Positions 1-8,238 of a stretch of DNA of 64,000 bases are shown here, in pieces. Made by a program: the position numbers and the translations under genes. Under the pieces are notes generated by a model. That model did no database searches. It worked only from the letters and a program-made list of their open reading frames with translations, and was not told the origin of the DNA. The number at the start of each line of letters is the position of its first letter. The stretch's first letter is position 1. The stretch comes from Pseudomonas gingeri (GTDB lineage Bacteria > Pseudomonadota > Gammaproteobacteria > Pseudomonadales > Pseudomonadaceae), in NCBI RefSeq assembly GCF_013386115.1, contig NZ_JACAOR010000001.1, positions 1,020,639 to 1,084,638 on the forward strand. Reading direction: 5' to 3'.

Positions 1-995
1 GCCCAGCCCAGCGCCCTGGGCGGCTGCAGGGCACGTCCGGTATGCCCCAGGCTGACCCGGGCGATCATCGCCAGGATCATCCCACCGATACCGCCAACCG
101 CCAGGCCATGACTGACCAGGCTCTGTTGCACCAGCCACCCCAGATGCCAGGCGGCCATGCCCAGCGTGGCCATCAACAGCCAGCCATAGGCCAGGTACAG
201 CGACCAGAGCAGCGGCACCCGCCAGAGTCCGCGATCATGCCAGCGCCACAGGCGCAGGCCATGCAACCCGGCCAACGGCAGGTAGAGCGCCGCCAACCAT
301 GAATGGGCAGACTCGCCGAGACCACAGGCCGTCAACAAGGCCACCAGCAACGTGCCGAGCAACAGCACCTTGTCCTCATGGGCCAGGGCCACGAACGGCA
401 CGCTGCTACCGAGCCCGCGCTGGATGAAGAACGGTATGACCCGCCCGCCGATCACGCTCATAAGGGCGGCAACCAACCATATTCCGGCCAGTACCCCACG
501 ACGCTGCAAGCCGTCGTCCTGCTCCACGATGCCCCACAGCGTCAGTCCCTGACAGACAGCCAACAAGCCCAGCACCGCGACAATGGGATAGTTGTTGCGC
601 TTCTTCGCCGCCAGCAACTGCTGCCCGAGCAACCAGGCCAGCGTGGGCAGGAACGGCAGTTGCAGGGCAATCACCCAGGTACCGGGCAGCGGCAGCCACC
701 AGGCGATACGCGCCAATGACCAGAGCGCGAACAAGCCGATCAACGGCCAGCCATGGGTACCAGGGCCTCCGGTCCAGTTGGGCACGGCGGTCAGCAGAAA
801 GCCCGCAATCAGCGCGCCGGTGAAGCCGAACGGCATCTCGTGCCGGTGCCAGGCCAGTCCGCCGGCGAACGGCTGCCAGTTGCCGAAACCGCCGTACAGC
901 CAGACACCCCAGCCCGCCAGGGCGATACAGGCGAACAGCGCCCCACCGAGAAAGAATGGTCGAAAGCCCAGGCTCCAGAGCGGTAGCGACTTCAT
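1..995 (-). CDS. nnrS: NnrS family heme/copper membrane protein (3' end cut by window)
   Basis: The gene reads leftward from ATG at 995 and runs off the left edge, so about 331 residues are visible and the C-terminus is missing. The product is strongly hydrophobic with many predicted membrane segments and starts MKSLPLWSLGFRPFFLGG, the usual N-terminal pattern of NnrS (the LGFRPFFL motif). His-rich membrane motifs such as WHRHEMPFG are visible. NnrS proteins are inner-membrane heme- and copper-containing proteins that protect against nitric oxide stress. Its start overlaps the stop of the upstream ppyR-like gene by 4 bases (ATGA), so the two are translationally coupled. The same pair occurs in P. 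aeruginosa (PA2663-PA2662) beside flavohemoglobin fhp; no fhp is present here. Confidence 0.9.
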   Translation of the reverse strand, partial: MKSLPLWSLGFRPFFLGGALFACIALAGWGVWLYGGFGNWQPFAGGLAWHRHEMPFGFTGALIAGFLLTAVPNWTGGPGTHGWPLIGLFALWSLARIAWWLPLPGTWVIALQLPFLPTLAWLLGQQLLAAKKRNNYPIVAVLGLLAVCQGLTLWGIVEQDDGLQRRGVLAGIWLVAALMSVIGGRVIPFFIQRGLGSSVPFVALAHEDKVLLLGTLLVALLTACGLGESAHSWLAALYLPLAGLHGLRLWRWHDRGLWRVPLLWSLYLAYGWLLMATLGMAAWHLGWLVQQSLVSHGLAVGGIGGMILAMIARVSLGHTGRALQPPRALGW

Positions 996-1243
996 GCAAT
1001 TTGCAGCCGCTGGCCGGCAAGACCCAACTGGCGCTGGGCGAGCAGGCGCATCACATAGCCGATCTTCAACAGGGTCGGGCCGAGAATCACCATCGCGTGC
1101 ATCGACACCAGCACCGGCAGGCCGAGATGACCGTCGTAGAGGTAGGCACCATAGATGCCCAGGCTTAACAGGAGCAGCCCGAGGACAAGGATACGAGTGG
1201 ACAGGTGCAGGACATTCAGCGGGGATTCGAGAAAGGCGAACAT
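992..1243 (-). CDS. ppyR: PpyR-like small transmembrane protein
   Basis: An 83-residue protein starting MFAFLESPLNVLHLS with two clear hydrophobic helices (about residues 15-35 and 42-65). Size, hydrophobicity and position directly upstream of nnrS match PpyR of P. aeruginosa, a small membrane protein first described as affecting psl and pyoverdine expression and encoded in the NO-responsive fhp neighbourhood. The stop codon overlaps the nnrS start (ATGA). A possible NO-responsive sigma54 promoter lies upstream. Identification rests on size, topology and synteny, not on a catalytic motif. Confidence 0.65.
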   Translation of the reverse strand: MFAFLESPLNVLHLSTRILVLGLLLLSLGIYGAYLYDGHLGLPVLVSMHAMVILGPTLLKIGYVMRLLAQRQLGLAGQRLQIA

Positions 1244-1259
1244 GACATGGCACTCCCGG

Positions 1260-1285
1260 TGCAGTTCAGTGACACCTGAACTGCA
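1260..1285. promoter_or_regulatory. Perfect 10-bp inverted repeat in ppyR leader
   Basis: TGCAGTTCAG and CTGAACTGCA are separated by six bases, ending 17 bp upstream of the ppyR start. It sits just downstream of the putative sigma54 promoter, so it should be transcribed into the 5' leader. It could be an operator over the start site or an mRNA hairpin; the sequence does not decide which. Confidence 0.5.
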
Positions 1286-1300
1286 TCACGAATCGTGCCA
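1285..1300 (-). promoter_or_regulatory. Candidate sigma54 promoter (-24/-12) of ppyR-nnrS
   Basis: Read on the minus strand the element is TGGCACGATTCGTGAT. The -24 half (TGGCACG) is a perfect match to the RpoN consensus TGGCACG-N4-TTGCW. The -12 half is GTGAT, with A in place of the normally conserved C, so the match is imperfect. Three NorR-type sites lie 40-115 bp further upstream, the usual enhancer distance. Confidence 0.45.
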
Positions 1301-1341
1301 GTCATATAATCAATTAAAATCAAACAGTTAGAGGCATACAA

Positions 1342-1399
1342 GTCAATTTGACCACAACCGAAGAGTAGTCATAAAGACACGAAAAGAGGTCACTATGAC
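1342..1399. promoter_or_regulatory. Three NorR/FhpR-type binding sites
   Basis: Three 11-mers fit GT-N7-AC: GTCAATTTGAC (1342-1352), GTCATAAAGAC (1368-1378) and GTCACTATGAC (1389-1399). The first and third are the dyad GTCA-N3-TGAC. NorR, the NO-sensing sigma54 activator, is known to bind three GT-N7-AC sites upstream of norVW; P. aeruginosa FhpR is a NorR-type regulator. The cluster lies upstream of ppyR-nnrS, which agrees with NO detoxification. Confidence 0.6.
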
Positions 1400-1435
1400 T
1401 CTACCCCATTCAACCGCCGCCACCGAATCCGGCGA

Positions 1436-2530
1436 TTACAAGCGACCCTGCCGCTTGTCCTCGGCCAGCTTGAGCAGCGGTGGCGCGGTGTACAGGTTTT
1501 CCGGCTGGAGCCGTTCCCAGAGGCCGCCCTTGCCCAAAGCCCTGCCCGCCTGATCTTCGCGCTGGAGCCATTGCTCGACGCTCTTGATGCGGTTGGGATG
1601 GATTTCATCCAGCAGCGCGTAGTCGCGCTCGACGATTCCATGCTTCCAGACATTCCAGAAGCCGGTGAAGTTGTCGCGGAAACTCATGGTGCTTTTGTCG
1701 TTGGGATCGGCGTTGTAACCGGCAGGCAACTGGGCGGCCATCTTCAGCGGACCGTTCCAGTAGGTTTCCAGCTCCGTGTCGATGTAGCGCGCCGGATGCC
1801 CGGTGACCTTCTCGAACGCCGCGGCCAGGGCGTGATAGTCGACATGTTCGATGGCAACCTCCAGGTTCATGCCGTTCGCCTGCTGCTGATTGTCGAACAA
1901 CCAGCGGGCGTAATACCCGCAGTCCTCGAGTGCTACATGGGGTATGGCACCGGTGCCGAGCGGCACCCGCCAGGTCACCACACCGTCTTCTACCGAAGGC
2001 GTCATGGGTGTCATCGCCGAGATCGCCATTTCCATGTAGGGCCCCGTGGTGAACACGGCCGCCCCCATCCGGTCCCTGTTGACCTGGTTCTGGAACAGGA
2101 TCCACTCACCGATTCGCCCCTTGCCGTCGTAGTGACCGGTCCGGAACCTGGAGTCATAACCGGCCTTCTTGAGCGCGTAGTCGAGATTGCCGTAGACGAA
2201 GAAGCGGACGCCTTCTTCGATGGCGATCTCATAGCTGCGGATGGCCCAGTAGATCTCGGTCTTCTCGCCGGTGTTGAACCCGTCGATGTTGATATAGGCG
2301 CCGTCGCACCCGCGAAAGCCTTCCCGCAGGGTGGCCTCATCGGCAAACGTGCCCTCGAGGATCGAAACATTACCCAGCGCGAGCAAGGCCTTGGCCCGAC
2401 GCGAGTTGGCATCGCGACTGAGGGCCCGGACGGTGTATTTACCGTCGGCGACCAGGGCACGGATGACGGGCAAGCCCTGGGCACCGGTACCGCCGACAAC
2501 AAAGATCCTGGAAGGGGTTTGGGAAGGCAT
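1436..2530 (-). CDS. NmrA family NAD(P)-binding protein
   Basis: A 364-residue protein. The start at 2530 is chosen because it follows a good ribosome site (AGGAGAT) and gives the Rossmann entry SRIFVVGGTGAQGLPVIRAL at residues 7-26; longer upstream starts add non-conserved residues. The GGTGAQG nucleotide loop followed by ALSRD is typical of NmrA-like atypical short-chain dehydrogenases, which act as redox sensors or as NAD(P)H-dependent reductases. It is longer than many family members (about 300). It is divergent from an HxlR regulator that probably controls it, an arrangement common for reductases induced by electrophiles or quinones. Substrate unknown. Confidence 0.85.
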   Translation of the reverse strand: MPSQTPSRIFVVGGTGAQGLPVIRALVADGKYTVRALSRDANSRRAKALLALGNVSILEGTFADEATLREGFRGCDGAYINIDGFNTGEKTEIYWAIRSYEIAIEEGVRFFVYGNLDYALKKAGYDSRFRTGHYDGKGRIGEWILFQNQVNRDRMGAAVFTTGPYMEMAISAMTPMTPSVEDGVVTWRVPLGTGAIPHVALEDCGYYARWLFDNQQQANGMNLEVAIEHVDYHALAAAFEKVTGHPARYIDTELETYWNGPLKMAAQLPAGYNADPNDKSTMSFRDNFTGFWNVWKHGIVERDYALLDEIHPNRIKSVEQWLQREDQAGRALGKGGLWERLQPENLYTAPPLLKLAEDKRQGRL

Positions 2531-2608
2531 CGATATCTCCTTGAACATGACGAAAAGGGGCATCCGGGCATTCGCGGCGAGGGTTTCATCGGTAACGGCC
2601 CAAGTCGA

Positions 2609-2732
2609 TCTTATAATAAGAGTTACTAGGTGAACAAGCACCCTTTCTGCTCGAAGAAACTCGAACACGATCCACGTCCTGGGCCGGCATGCCTGTGTCG
2701 GCACCGCGAATCAGTTAGACTCTTATGAAGAG
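2609..2732. promoter_or_regulatory. Candidate HxlR operators in the nmrA-like/hxlR divergent promoter
   Basis: A 13-bp perfect palindrome TCTTATAATAAGA (2609-2621) and a second dyad CTCTT-ATG-AAGAG (2720-2732) flank the intergenic region. Both contain the octamer ACTCTTAT, at 2719-2726 on the plus strand and at 2616-2623 on the minus strand. A motif repeated in opposite orientation near each gene start is what is expected of binding sites for a divergently encoded dimeric regulator. Confidence 0.5.
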
Positions 2733-2774
2733 AGTGATGCACCGAACCTCCCCTGCCCCCCGAGGAAATGACTT

Positions 2775-3305
2775 ATGCGTTCGAAAGGTTTCGACGGAAT
2801 GGTATGTCCGATCGCCGGCGTGATGGCCGCGATCGGTGATCGCTGGGGCCTGCTCATCCTGCGCGATCTGGTTCTCGGTCTCAGCCGCTATGACGACTTT
2901 CGCCAGTCATCCGGCGTGACCAACGCGACGCTCAGCGACCGCCTCAAGCACCTTGAGGCTCACGATCTGGTCGAGCGGCAGCGTTACCAGACGAATCCCG
3001 AGCGCTTCGAATATCTGCTGACCGCAAAGGGCCGGCAGATCGCCGTGATCCTGCCGATACTCGCGCAGATCGGCGATCGCCTGGGAGTCTCGGGCGCTTC
3101 GACACCGCCGCTGAAGGTCGTGAATCGAAAGACCGGGGGCGATGTGGGGTGGAGTTTCATCGACCAGGATACCGGCGAGCCCATCAGCCCCAGGGACCTG
3201 GCTATCGAGGCAGGCCCGGGAGCGGACGAACTGATCCGCTGGAGGCTGTCCCATGCCGAACGCCGCCACAAGGTCGACGACACGGTCGCCTCGCCAAGCG
3301 TTTGA
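2775..3305 (+). CDS. HxlR family transcriptional regulator
   Basis: A 176-residue protein with an N-terminal winged helix of the HxlR type. The diagnostic CPIAGVMAAIGDRWGLLILRDL (Cys16 followed by the GDRW.LLILRDL helix) and the FRQSSGVTNATLSDRLKHLEAHDLV recognition helix are visible in residues 15-70. HxlR proteins are small MarR-like regulators, often sensing reactive electrophiles through the conserved N-terminal Cys. A C-terminal extension of about 60 residues (MGW.. DTGEPISPRD) goes beyond the usual 110-130 residues. It is divergent from the NmrA-like gene and probably represses it. Confidence 0.9.
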   Translation: MRSKGFDGMVCPIAGVMAAIGDRWGLLILRDLVLGLSRYDDFRQSSGVTNATLSDRLKHLEAHDLVERQRYQTNPERFEYLLTAKGRQIAVILPILAQIGDRLGVSGASTPPLKVVNRKTGGDVGWSFIDQDTGEPISPRDLAIEAGPGADELIRWRLSHAERRHKVDDTVASPSV

Positions 3306-3318
3306 CCCGTGGAGCCCG

Positions 3319-3345
3319 GCCGGTTTCCGACCGGCGGCCTTTTGA
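3319..3345 (+). terminator. Hairpin terminator after hxlR
   Basis: A 6-bp GC-rich stem (GCCGGT / ACCGGC, 5-base loop) directly follows the hxlR stop and is followed by GGCCTTTTG. The T-run is short. Confidence 0.4.
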
Positions 3346-3346
3346 A

Positions 3347-3365
3347 CTGTCATTTCTGACAGTAG
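3347..3365 (+). promoter_or_regulatory. Shared 19-base element (16-bp dyad), copy 1
   Basis: CTGTCA-TTTC-TGACAG followed by TAG. The identical 19 bases occur on the minus strand at 59916-59898, upstream of the ricin-like lectin gene. Here the dyad ends 126 bp upstream of the start at 3489. It fits CT-N12-AG, the general frame of LuxR-family boxes, and also CTGT-N8-ACAG. Which protein binds it is not known. Confidence 0.6.
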
Positions 3366-3488
3366 CCCTTGCGCGGGAACGGGAAGAAGCTGGGCTTCTC
3401 GGCTCGAAGCAGAAAAAACACTTCGCCGTTCTTCAGACATGAGCCGGGCATCAACATCATCAATATTTCAATTGAAGGGTGAAACGAC

Positions 3489-3926
3489 ATGTCTGACTTC
3501 CAGAACGCCAAGCACAAAAAGGGCTCCGCCAAGGCAGAAGGCGTCATGATCGGGGTGATCGAAAATCTGTTTGTAAGCGACGAAAAGAACTTTGTCGCTG
3601 ACGATGTCTTTCGCGACACGCAAGGCACACGCATCCTCGGCGTCATGCTGGAGGGGGGTGTCCGGCACTCGGTAAGCTTCACACTCGGCAACGGACAACT
3701 GCCACCGGGTGAGTATGAGTTTCCCGGCGACGAAGTGGATCACATCTACTACATGATGGTGCAGCCAGGTTTTCCCGAGCTGATCTACCGGGCCGAACGC
3801 GCCAGATTGACCATCAGGGAAAACGACTCGAGGCCCTACATCTCGGGCGACTTGATCTTCGATACCGAAACGGTTGATTCCTTTCATTATCAGGTAAGGA
3901 TCAACAATTTCGAAATCACCGGGTAA
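3489..3926 (+). CDS. Hypothetical protein, no recognised family
   Basis: A 145-residue soluble protein (MSDFQNAKHKKGSAKAEG...) that I do not recognise. It has no signal peptide, membrane segment or Cys residues. The pattern of short alternating hydrophobic stretches (TRILGVMLEGGVRHSVSFTL, GEYEFPGDEVDHIYYMMV, PELIYRAERARLTI) suggests an all-beta fold. Base composition is visibly less GC-rich than the neighbouring metabolic genes, which hints at an accessory gene. It is a single-gene unit: preceded by the shared dyad element and followed by a strong hairpin. The shared element links it to the lectin-like gene at 59310-59828, so a secreted or social function is possible but unproven. Confidence 0.7.
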   Translation: MSDFQNAKHKKGSAKAEGVMIGVIENLFVSDEKNFVADDVFRDTQGTRILGVMLEGGVRHSVSFTLGNGQLPPGEYEFPGDEVDHIYYMMVQPGFPELIYRAERARLTIRENDSRPYISGDLIFDTETVDSFHYQVRINNFEITG

Positions 3927-3995
3927 CTCCGAAAGCCCGGTAATACAGCTGTCGCAAAACGCAACCTTGCGCCATGCCTGTCGGCATACCAGGCA

Positions 3996-4038
3996 AAATC
4001 GCCGCCAGCAGAGCCTGGCACTCTGCTGGCGGCGATTT
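3996..4038. terminator. Bidirectional terminator, 18-bp perfect stem
   Basis: Arms 3996-4013 and 4021-4038 (beginning AAATCGCCGCCAGC) pair perfectly around a 7-base loop. A-runs on one side and T-runs on the other serve both convergent genes, the unknown protein and dctM. Confidence 0.8.
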
Positions 4039-4064
4039 CGATCAGCCGATAACGCGCGACTTTT

Positions 4065-5348
4065 TCACGGCATCCCCAGCCAGTGCGGCAGGGCCAGCGA
4101 GATGATCGGCACGTAGGTCACCAGGATCAGGAACGCCAGCAGGATCATCAGCCACGGCAGCGCCGCGCGGATGGTCTGGCCGAGGGTCAGGCCGGTCACC
4201 GCCGAGGTCACGAACAGGTTCAGGCCCACCGGTGGATGCACCAGGCCGATCTCCATGTTGACCACCATGACGATGCCCAGGTGGATCGGGTCGATGCCCA
4301 GCTTCATGGCGATCGGGAAGAAGATCGGCGCAAGGATCAGCACGATGGCCGACGGCTCCATGAAGCTGCCCGCCACCAGCAGCACGACGTTGACCATCAG
4401 CAGGAAGCCGATGGGCGTCAGGCCTTCGGAGATCACCCAGTTGGTGATCTGTTGCGGGATCTGCTCGGTGGTCAGCACGTGGGCGAAGAGGATCGCGTTG
4501 GCGATGATGAACATCAGCATGATCGCCAGGCGACCGGATTCCATCAGCACCTTCGGGCAATCGCGGATCTTCATGTCCTTGTAGATGAACAGCGCGACAA
4601 ACGCCGAATACACCGCCGCCACTGCCGCCGCTTCGGTCGGGGTGAACAGGCCGCTGTAGATCCCGCCCAGGATGATCACCAGCAACAGCAGGCCCCAGAA
4701 CGCCCGGCGCGCCGCCGACAGCCATTCACGGAAGGTCGCCCGCGGTTGCGCCGGCAGCTTCTTGATGCGCGCGACGATATAGATCGCGACCATCAGCATC
4801 AGGCCCAGCAGCAGCCCGGGAATCACCCCGGCCATGAACAGCTTGCCCACCGAGGTTTCGGTCGCCGCCGAGTACACCACCATCACGATCGACGGCGGAA
4901 TCAGGATACCCAGGGTGCCGGCGTTGCAGATGATCCCGGCGCCGAATTCCTTCGGGTAACCGGAACGCACCATGCCCGCCACGGCAATCGACCCCACTGC
5001 CGCCACGGTCGCCGGCGACGAACCGGACAAGGCCGCGAACAGCATGCACGCCAGCACCGCGGCAATCGCCAGGCCGCCGCGAATATGCCCGACGCAGGCG
5101 TTGGCAAAATCGATCAGGCGCTTGGCCACGCCGCCGGTGGTCATGAAGGCCCCCGACAGCAGGAAGAACGGAATCGCCAGGAAGGTGTAGGCGTCGGAGG
5201 TCTCGAACAGCTTGATCGCCAGGGAACTGAGGGAGTCCTGGCTGAAGATCAGGATCGATACCGCCCCGGACAGGCCCAGGGAAATCGCGATGGGCACCCC
5301 GAGGAACATGAAGGTGAACAACAGCAGGAACAGACAGAGTACGGCCAT
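4065..5348 (-). CDS. dctM: TRAP transporter large permease, DctM family (itaconate cluster)
   Basis: A 427-residue, highly hydrophobic protein of the usual DctM length, with about 12 membrane helices and the family patterns FLAIPFFLLSGAFM, AALSGSSPATVAAVG and GILIPPSIVMVVYS. It forms the ion-coupled channel of a tripartite ATP-independent periplasmic transporter. Its ATG overlaps the last base of the dctQ stop (TGATG), so the two subunits are coupled. Placement at the end of the ich-acd-prpD-ict-ccl-dctPQM run, the same order as P. aeruginosa PA0878-PA0886, implies itaconate or a related C5 dicarboxylate as substrate. The substrate is inferred from context. Confidence 0.93.
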   Translation of the reverse strand: MAVLCLFLLLFTFMFLGVPIAISLGLSGAVSILIFSQDSLSSLAIKLFETSDAYTFLAIPFFLLSGAFMTTGGVAKRLIDFANACVGHIRGGLAIAAVLACMLFAALSGSSPATVAAVGSIAVAGMVRSGYPKEFGAGIICNAGTLGILIPPSIVMVVYSAATETSVGKLFMAGVIPGLLLGLMLMVAIYIVARIKKLPAQPRATFREWLSAARRAFWGLLLLVIILGGIYSGLFTPTEAAAVAAVYSAFVALFIYKDMKIRDCPKVLMESGRLAIMLMFIIANAILFAHVLTTEQIPQQITNWVISEGLTPIGFLLMVNVVLLVAGSFMEPSAIVLILAPIFFPIAMKLGIDPIHLGIVMVVNMEIGLVHPPVGLNLFVTSAVTGLTLGQTIRAALPWLMILLAFLILVTYVPIISLALPHWLGMP

Positions 5349-5986
5349 CAGTGCTGCTCCTTGTGCTCACCGGCAAGCTTGCTGGCTTCGCCGGCTTCAT
5401 CGGCCAGGCCGAGGCCGCTCTGGCGACGGGTAAAGATGCGATAGAAGATTTCCAGGTAGCGGATCAGCACCAGGGCAAAGCCGATGGGCACGATCACCAC
5501 GATGTAGCCGACCTTGACCCCGAACTGATCGAGGTCCTCGGCGCCGATACCGGCAGTGAGGACCGCGCTCAGCCACTTGTAGCTGGCCACCATGAACAAC
5601 CCGGCGTAAGCCAGGCAGCAGGTGCAGGCCAGCAGCGCCAGGTAGCGTTGCACCGGGCGTGGGGTGAGCTTGACCAGCGCGTCCACGCCGAGGTGGCCGG
5701 CGGTGCGCACGCCATAGGAGATACCGAAGAAGATCAGCCAGCCGAACATGGCCTTGGTCAGCGCCACGCTCCAGGTCATGTCCTGGGCCACGGTCATGGT
5801 CGCGTCGCCCAGGGTGTTGAAGAAGCCGCTGCTCCAGGCCCAGCGGTCGGCCAGGCTGAAGAACAGGGTGTAGACGTTGTTGGCCATCACGTAGACGAAG
5901 GTCACCAACGTCATGGCGGCCAGGAGAAAGGCGATCAGGCCTTCCTCGAAATGTTCCCAGATGCGTCGCAAGGATTGCGCTTGCAT
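5348..5986 (-). CDS. dctQ: TRAP transporter small permease, DctQ family
   Basis: A 212-residue protein from the internal ATG at 5986 (MQAQSLRRIWEHFEEGL). Upstream in-frame codons give a non-conserved extension and GGAG precedes the chosen ATG. Four hydrophobic helices (around residues 18-40, 70-90, 110-130, 150-175) and the pattern LRTAGHLGVDAL are typical of DctQ, the small membrane subunit of TRAP transporters. It is somewhat longer than the common 160-190 residues. It lies between dctP and dctM, separated from dctP by a REP pair, which may give the periplasmic component a higher transcript level than the permeases. Confidence 0.88.
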   Translation of the reverse strand: MQAQSLRRIWEHFEEGLIAFLLAAMTLVTFVYVMANNVYTLFFSLADRWAWSSGFFNTLGDATMTVAQDMTWSVALTKAMFGWLIFFGISYGVRTAGHLGVDALVKLTPRPVQRYLALLACTCCLAYAGLFMVASYKWLSAVLTAGIGAEDLDQFGVKVGYIVVIVPIGFALVLIRYLEIFYRIFTRRQSGLGLADEAGEASKLAGEHKEQH

Positions 5987-6068
5987 GGACAGGACTCCGC
6001 GAGAGAGAAAAGGAGGTACCGGGGCGTGGGCCACGATGCCGATCAATCAAGGCCGGACACGATCCCTT

Positions 6069-6153
6069 GTGGGAGCCGGCTTGCCGGCGATGGGGCCCGT
6101 GAGCCTTGCGGCGCATGATCGGCCACCATCGCCGGCAAGCCGGCTCCTGCAGG
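6069..6153. repeat. Inverted pair of Pseudomonas REP units
   Basis: GTGGGAGCCGGCTTGCCGGC (starting 6069) and its near-perfect reverse complement (6126-6150) flank a 32-base spacer. This is the common Pseudomonas REP palindrome in BIME-like tail-to-tail arrangement. It sits between dctP and dctQ inside the operon and may stabilise the upstream dctP message. Confidence 0.8.
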
Positions 6154-6176
6154 TGTTCGGTGTTCGCAACTGCGTA

Positions 6177-7190
<1,014 letters not shown>

Positions 7191-7253
7191 TCAGGCAGGT
7201 TGCCTAAAGCAATGCGTGTAGTGAATTTCGAATTTTGAGTACCTGCGTTCGGT

Positions 7254-8066
7254 TCAGACGAACGCCAGCAAACGACGCGCCCGCAGCAGCACCGGCGCGT
7301 CGACCATCTGCCCGTCGACCTGATAGGCGCCGGCACCGTGACTGCCGGCATCCACCACCCGTTGCGCCCAGGCCAGGTCCTCGGCGCTGGGGGCCAGGGC
7401 GGCATGAATCACCGGGACCTGGCGGGGATGAATGCACAAGGCCCCGGCAAAACCCATCTCGTAGGCGTGACGAATCGACTGGCGCAAGCCCTCGGGATCA
7501 TCGATCGCCGGATGCACGCCGTCCAGCGGCGCCACCAGGCCAGCGACCCGCGAGTGGACGATCAGCGCCATGCGCGCCTGGTCGAGGGCGAATTGCGCGG
7601 CGGCCGAACCGCTGCTCAGGTTGAGGTCCAGGGCCAGGTCGAGACCGCCGAAGGACAGGCGCTCGACCCCTGGTGCCGCGGCGATCTGCGCCAGGGCCAA
7701 CAGTCCACGGGCACTTTCGATGATCGGCCAGACCGCCTTGCCGGTATCCGCCACGGCCTGGACCTGGGCGGCGCTTTCCACCTTGGGCAGCAGCACGCCG
7801 GCCACACCGGGATGCTGTTTGCAGAAGGCCAGGTCGGCCCTGTGTTCGGCGTGATCCGGAGCATTCACGCGCACCAGGACCCGGGCCTGGGGGTTGGCCG
7901 TGAGGAACTGCCCGAGGTGATCGCGGGCGATGCGCTTGAGCGGTTCCTCGACGGCATCCTCGAAGTCGACGATCACCGCATCGGCGCCACTGGCCAGGGC
8001 CTTGGCAAAACGCTCGGGACGGCTGCCGGGCACGAAAAGCGCGGAGCGGGCAATGGATGAAGACAT
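7254..8066 (-). CDS. ccl: (S)-citramalyl-CoA lyase, CitE/HpcH family
   Basis: A 270-residue enzyme of the CitE-like fold: SALFVPGSRPERFAKAL (residues 8-24), metal/substrate segment VIVDFEDAVEEP (32-43), VRVNAPD, LLPKVESA and the C-terminal CIHPRQV. In itaconate breakdown it cleaves (S)-citramalyl-CoA to pyruvate and acetyl-CoA. It matches RipC/Ccl (PA0883) of P. aeruginosa by family and by position between the CoA-transferase and the TRAP genes. AAGGA lies upstream of the ATG. It is separated from ict by a REP pair. Family assignment is firm; the substrate rests on synteny. Confidence 0.88.
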   Translation of the reverse strand: MSSSIARSALFVPGSRPERFAKALASGADAVIVDFEDAVEEPLKRIARDHLGQFLTANPQARVLVRVNAPDHAEHRADLAFCKQHPGVAGVLLPKVESAAQVQAVADTGKAVWPIIESARGLLALAQIAAAPGVERLSFGGLDLALDLNLSSGSAAAQFALDQARMALIVHSRVAGLVAPLDGVHPAIDDPEGLRQSIRHAYEMGFAGALCIHPRQVPVIHAALAPSAEDLAWAQRVVDAGSHGAGAYQVDGQMVDAPVLLRARRLLAFV

Positions 8067-8120
8067 GTCGTGTTCCTTGTTGTTCGGTTGTGCGGGGTAT
8101 CCGGGAGACCGCGTTATCGT

Positions 8121-8217
8121 TCTTCGCGGGCAAGCCCGGCGCCTACAAGGTTCGAGTCGGACTCAAATCCTGCGAACGGCATAAAACCTGTGGGAGCCGG
8201 GCTCGCCCGCGAAGAGG
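8121..8217. repeat. Inverted pair of Pseudomonas REP units
   Basis: TCTTCGCGGGCAAGCCCGGC at 8121-8140 and the opposite-orientation unit GTGGGAGCCGGGCTCGCCC at 8190 onward form a tail-to-tail REP pair between ict and ccl, similar to the pair between dctP and dctQ. Confidence 0.8.
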
Positions 8218-8238
8218 CCAGTGAGAGCAGCACATCAA

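Noticed and set aside
1300..1316. ANR (FNR-type) site TTGAT-N4-ATCAA upstream of ppyR
   Set aside because: The minus strand has TTGATTTTAATTGA, but the second half does not match ATCAA; only one half-site is good.
3347..3362. Reading the shared dyad as a LexA (SOS) box
   Set aside because: It fits CTGT-N8-ACAG, but the centre CATTTCTG is not the TATA-rich core of LexA sites and neither gene is a DNA-repair gene. Not excluded, but less favoured than a LuxR-type box.
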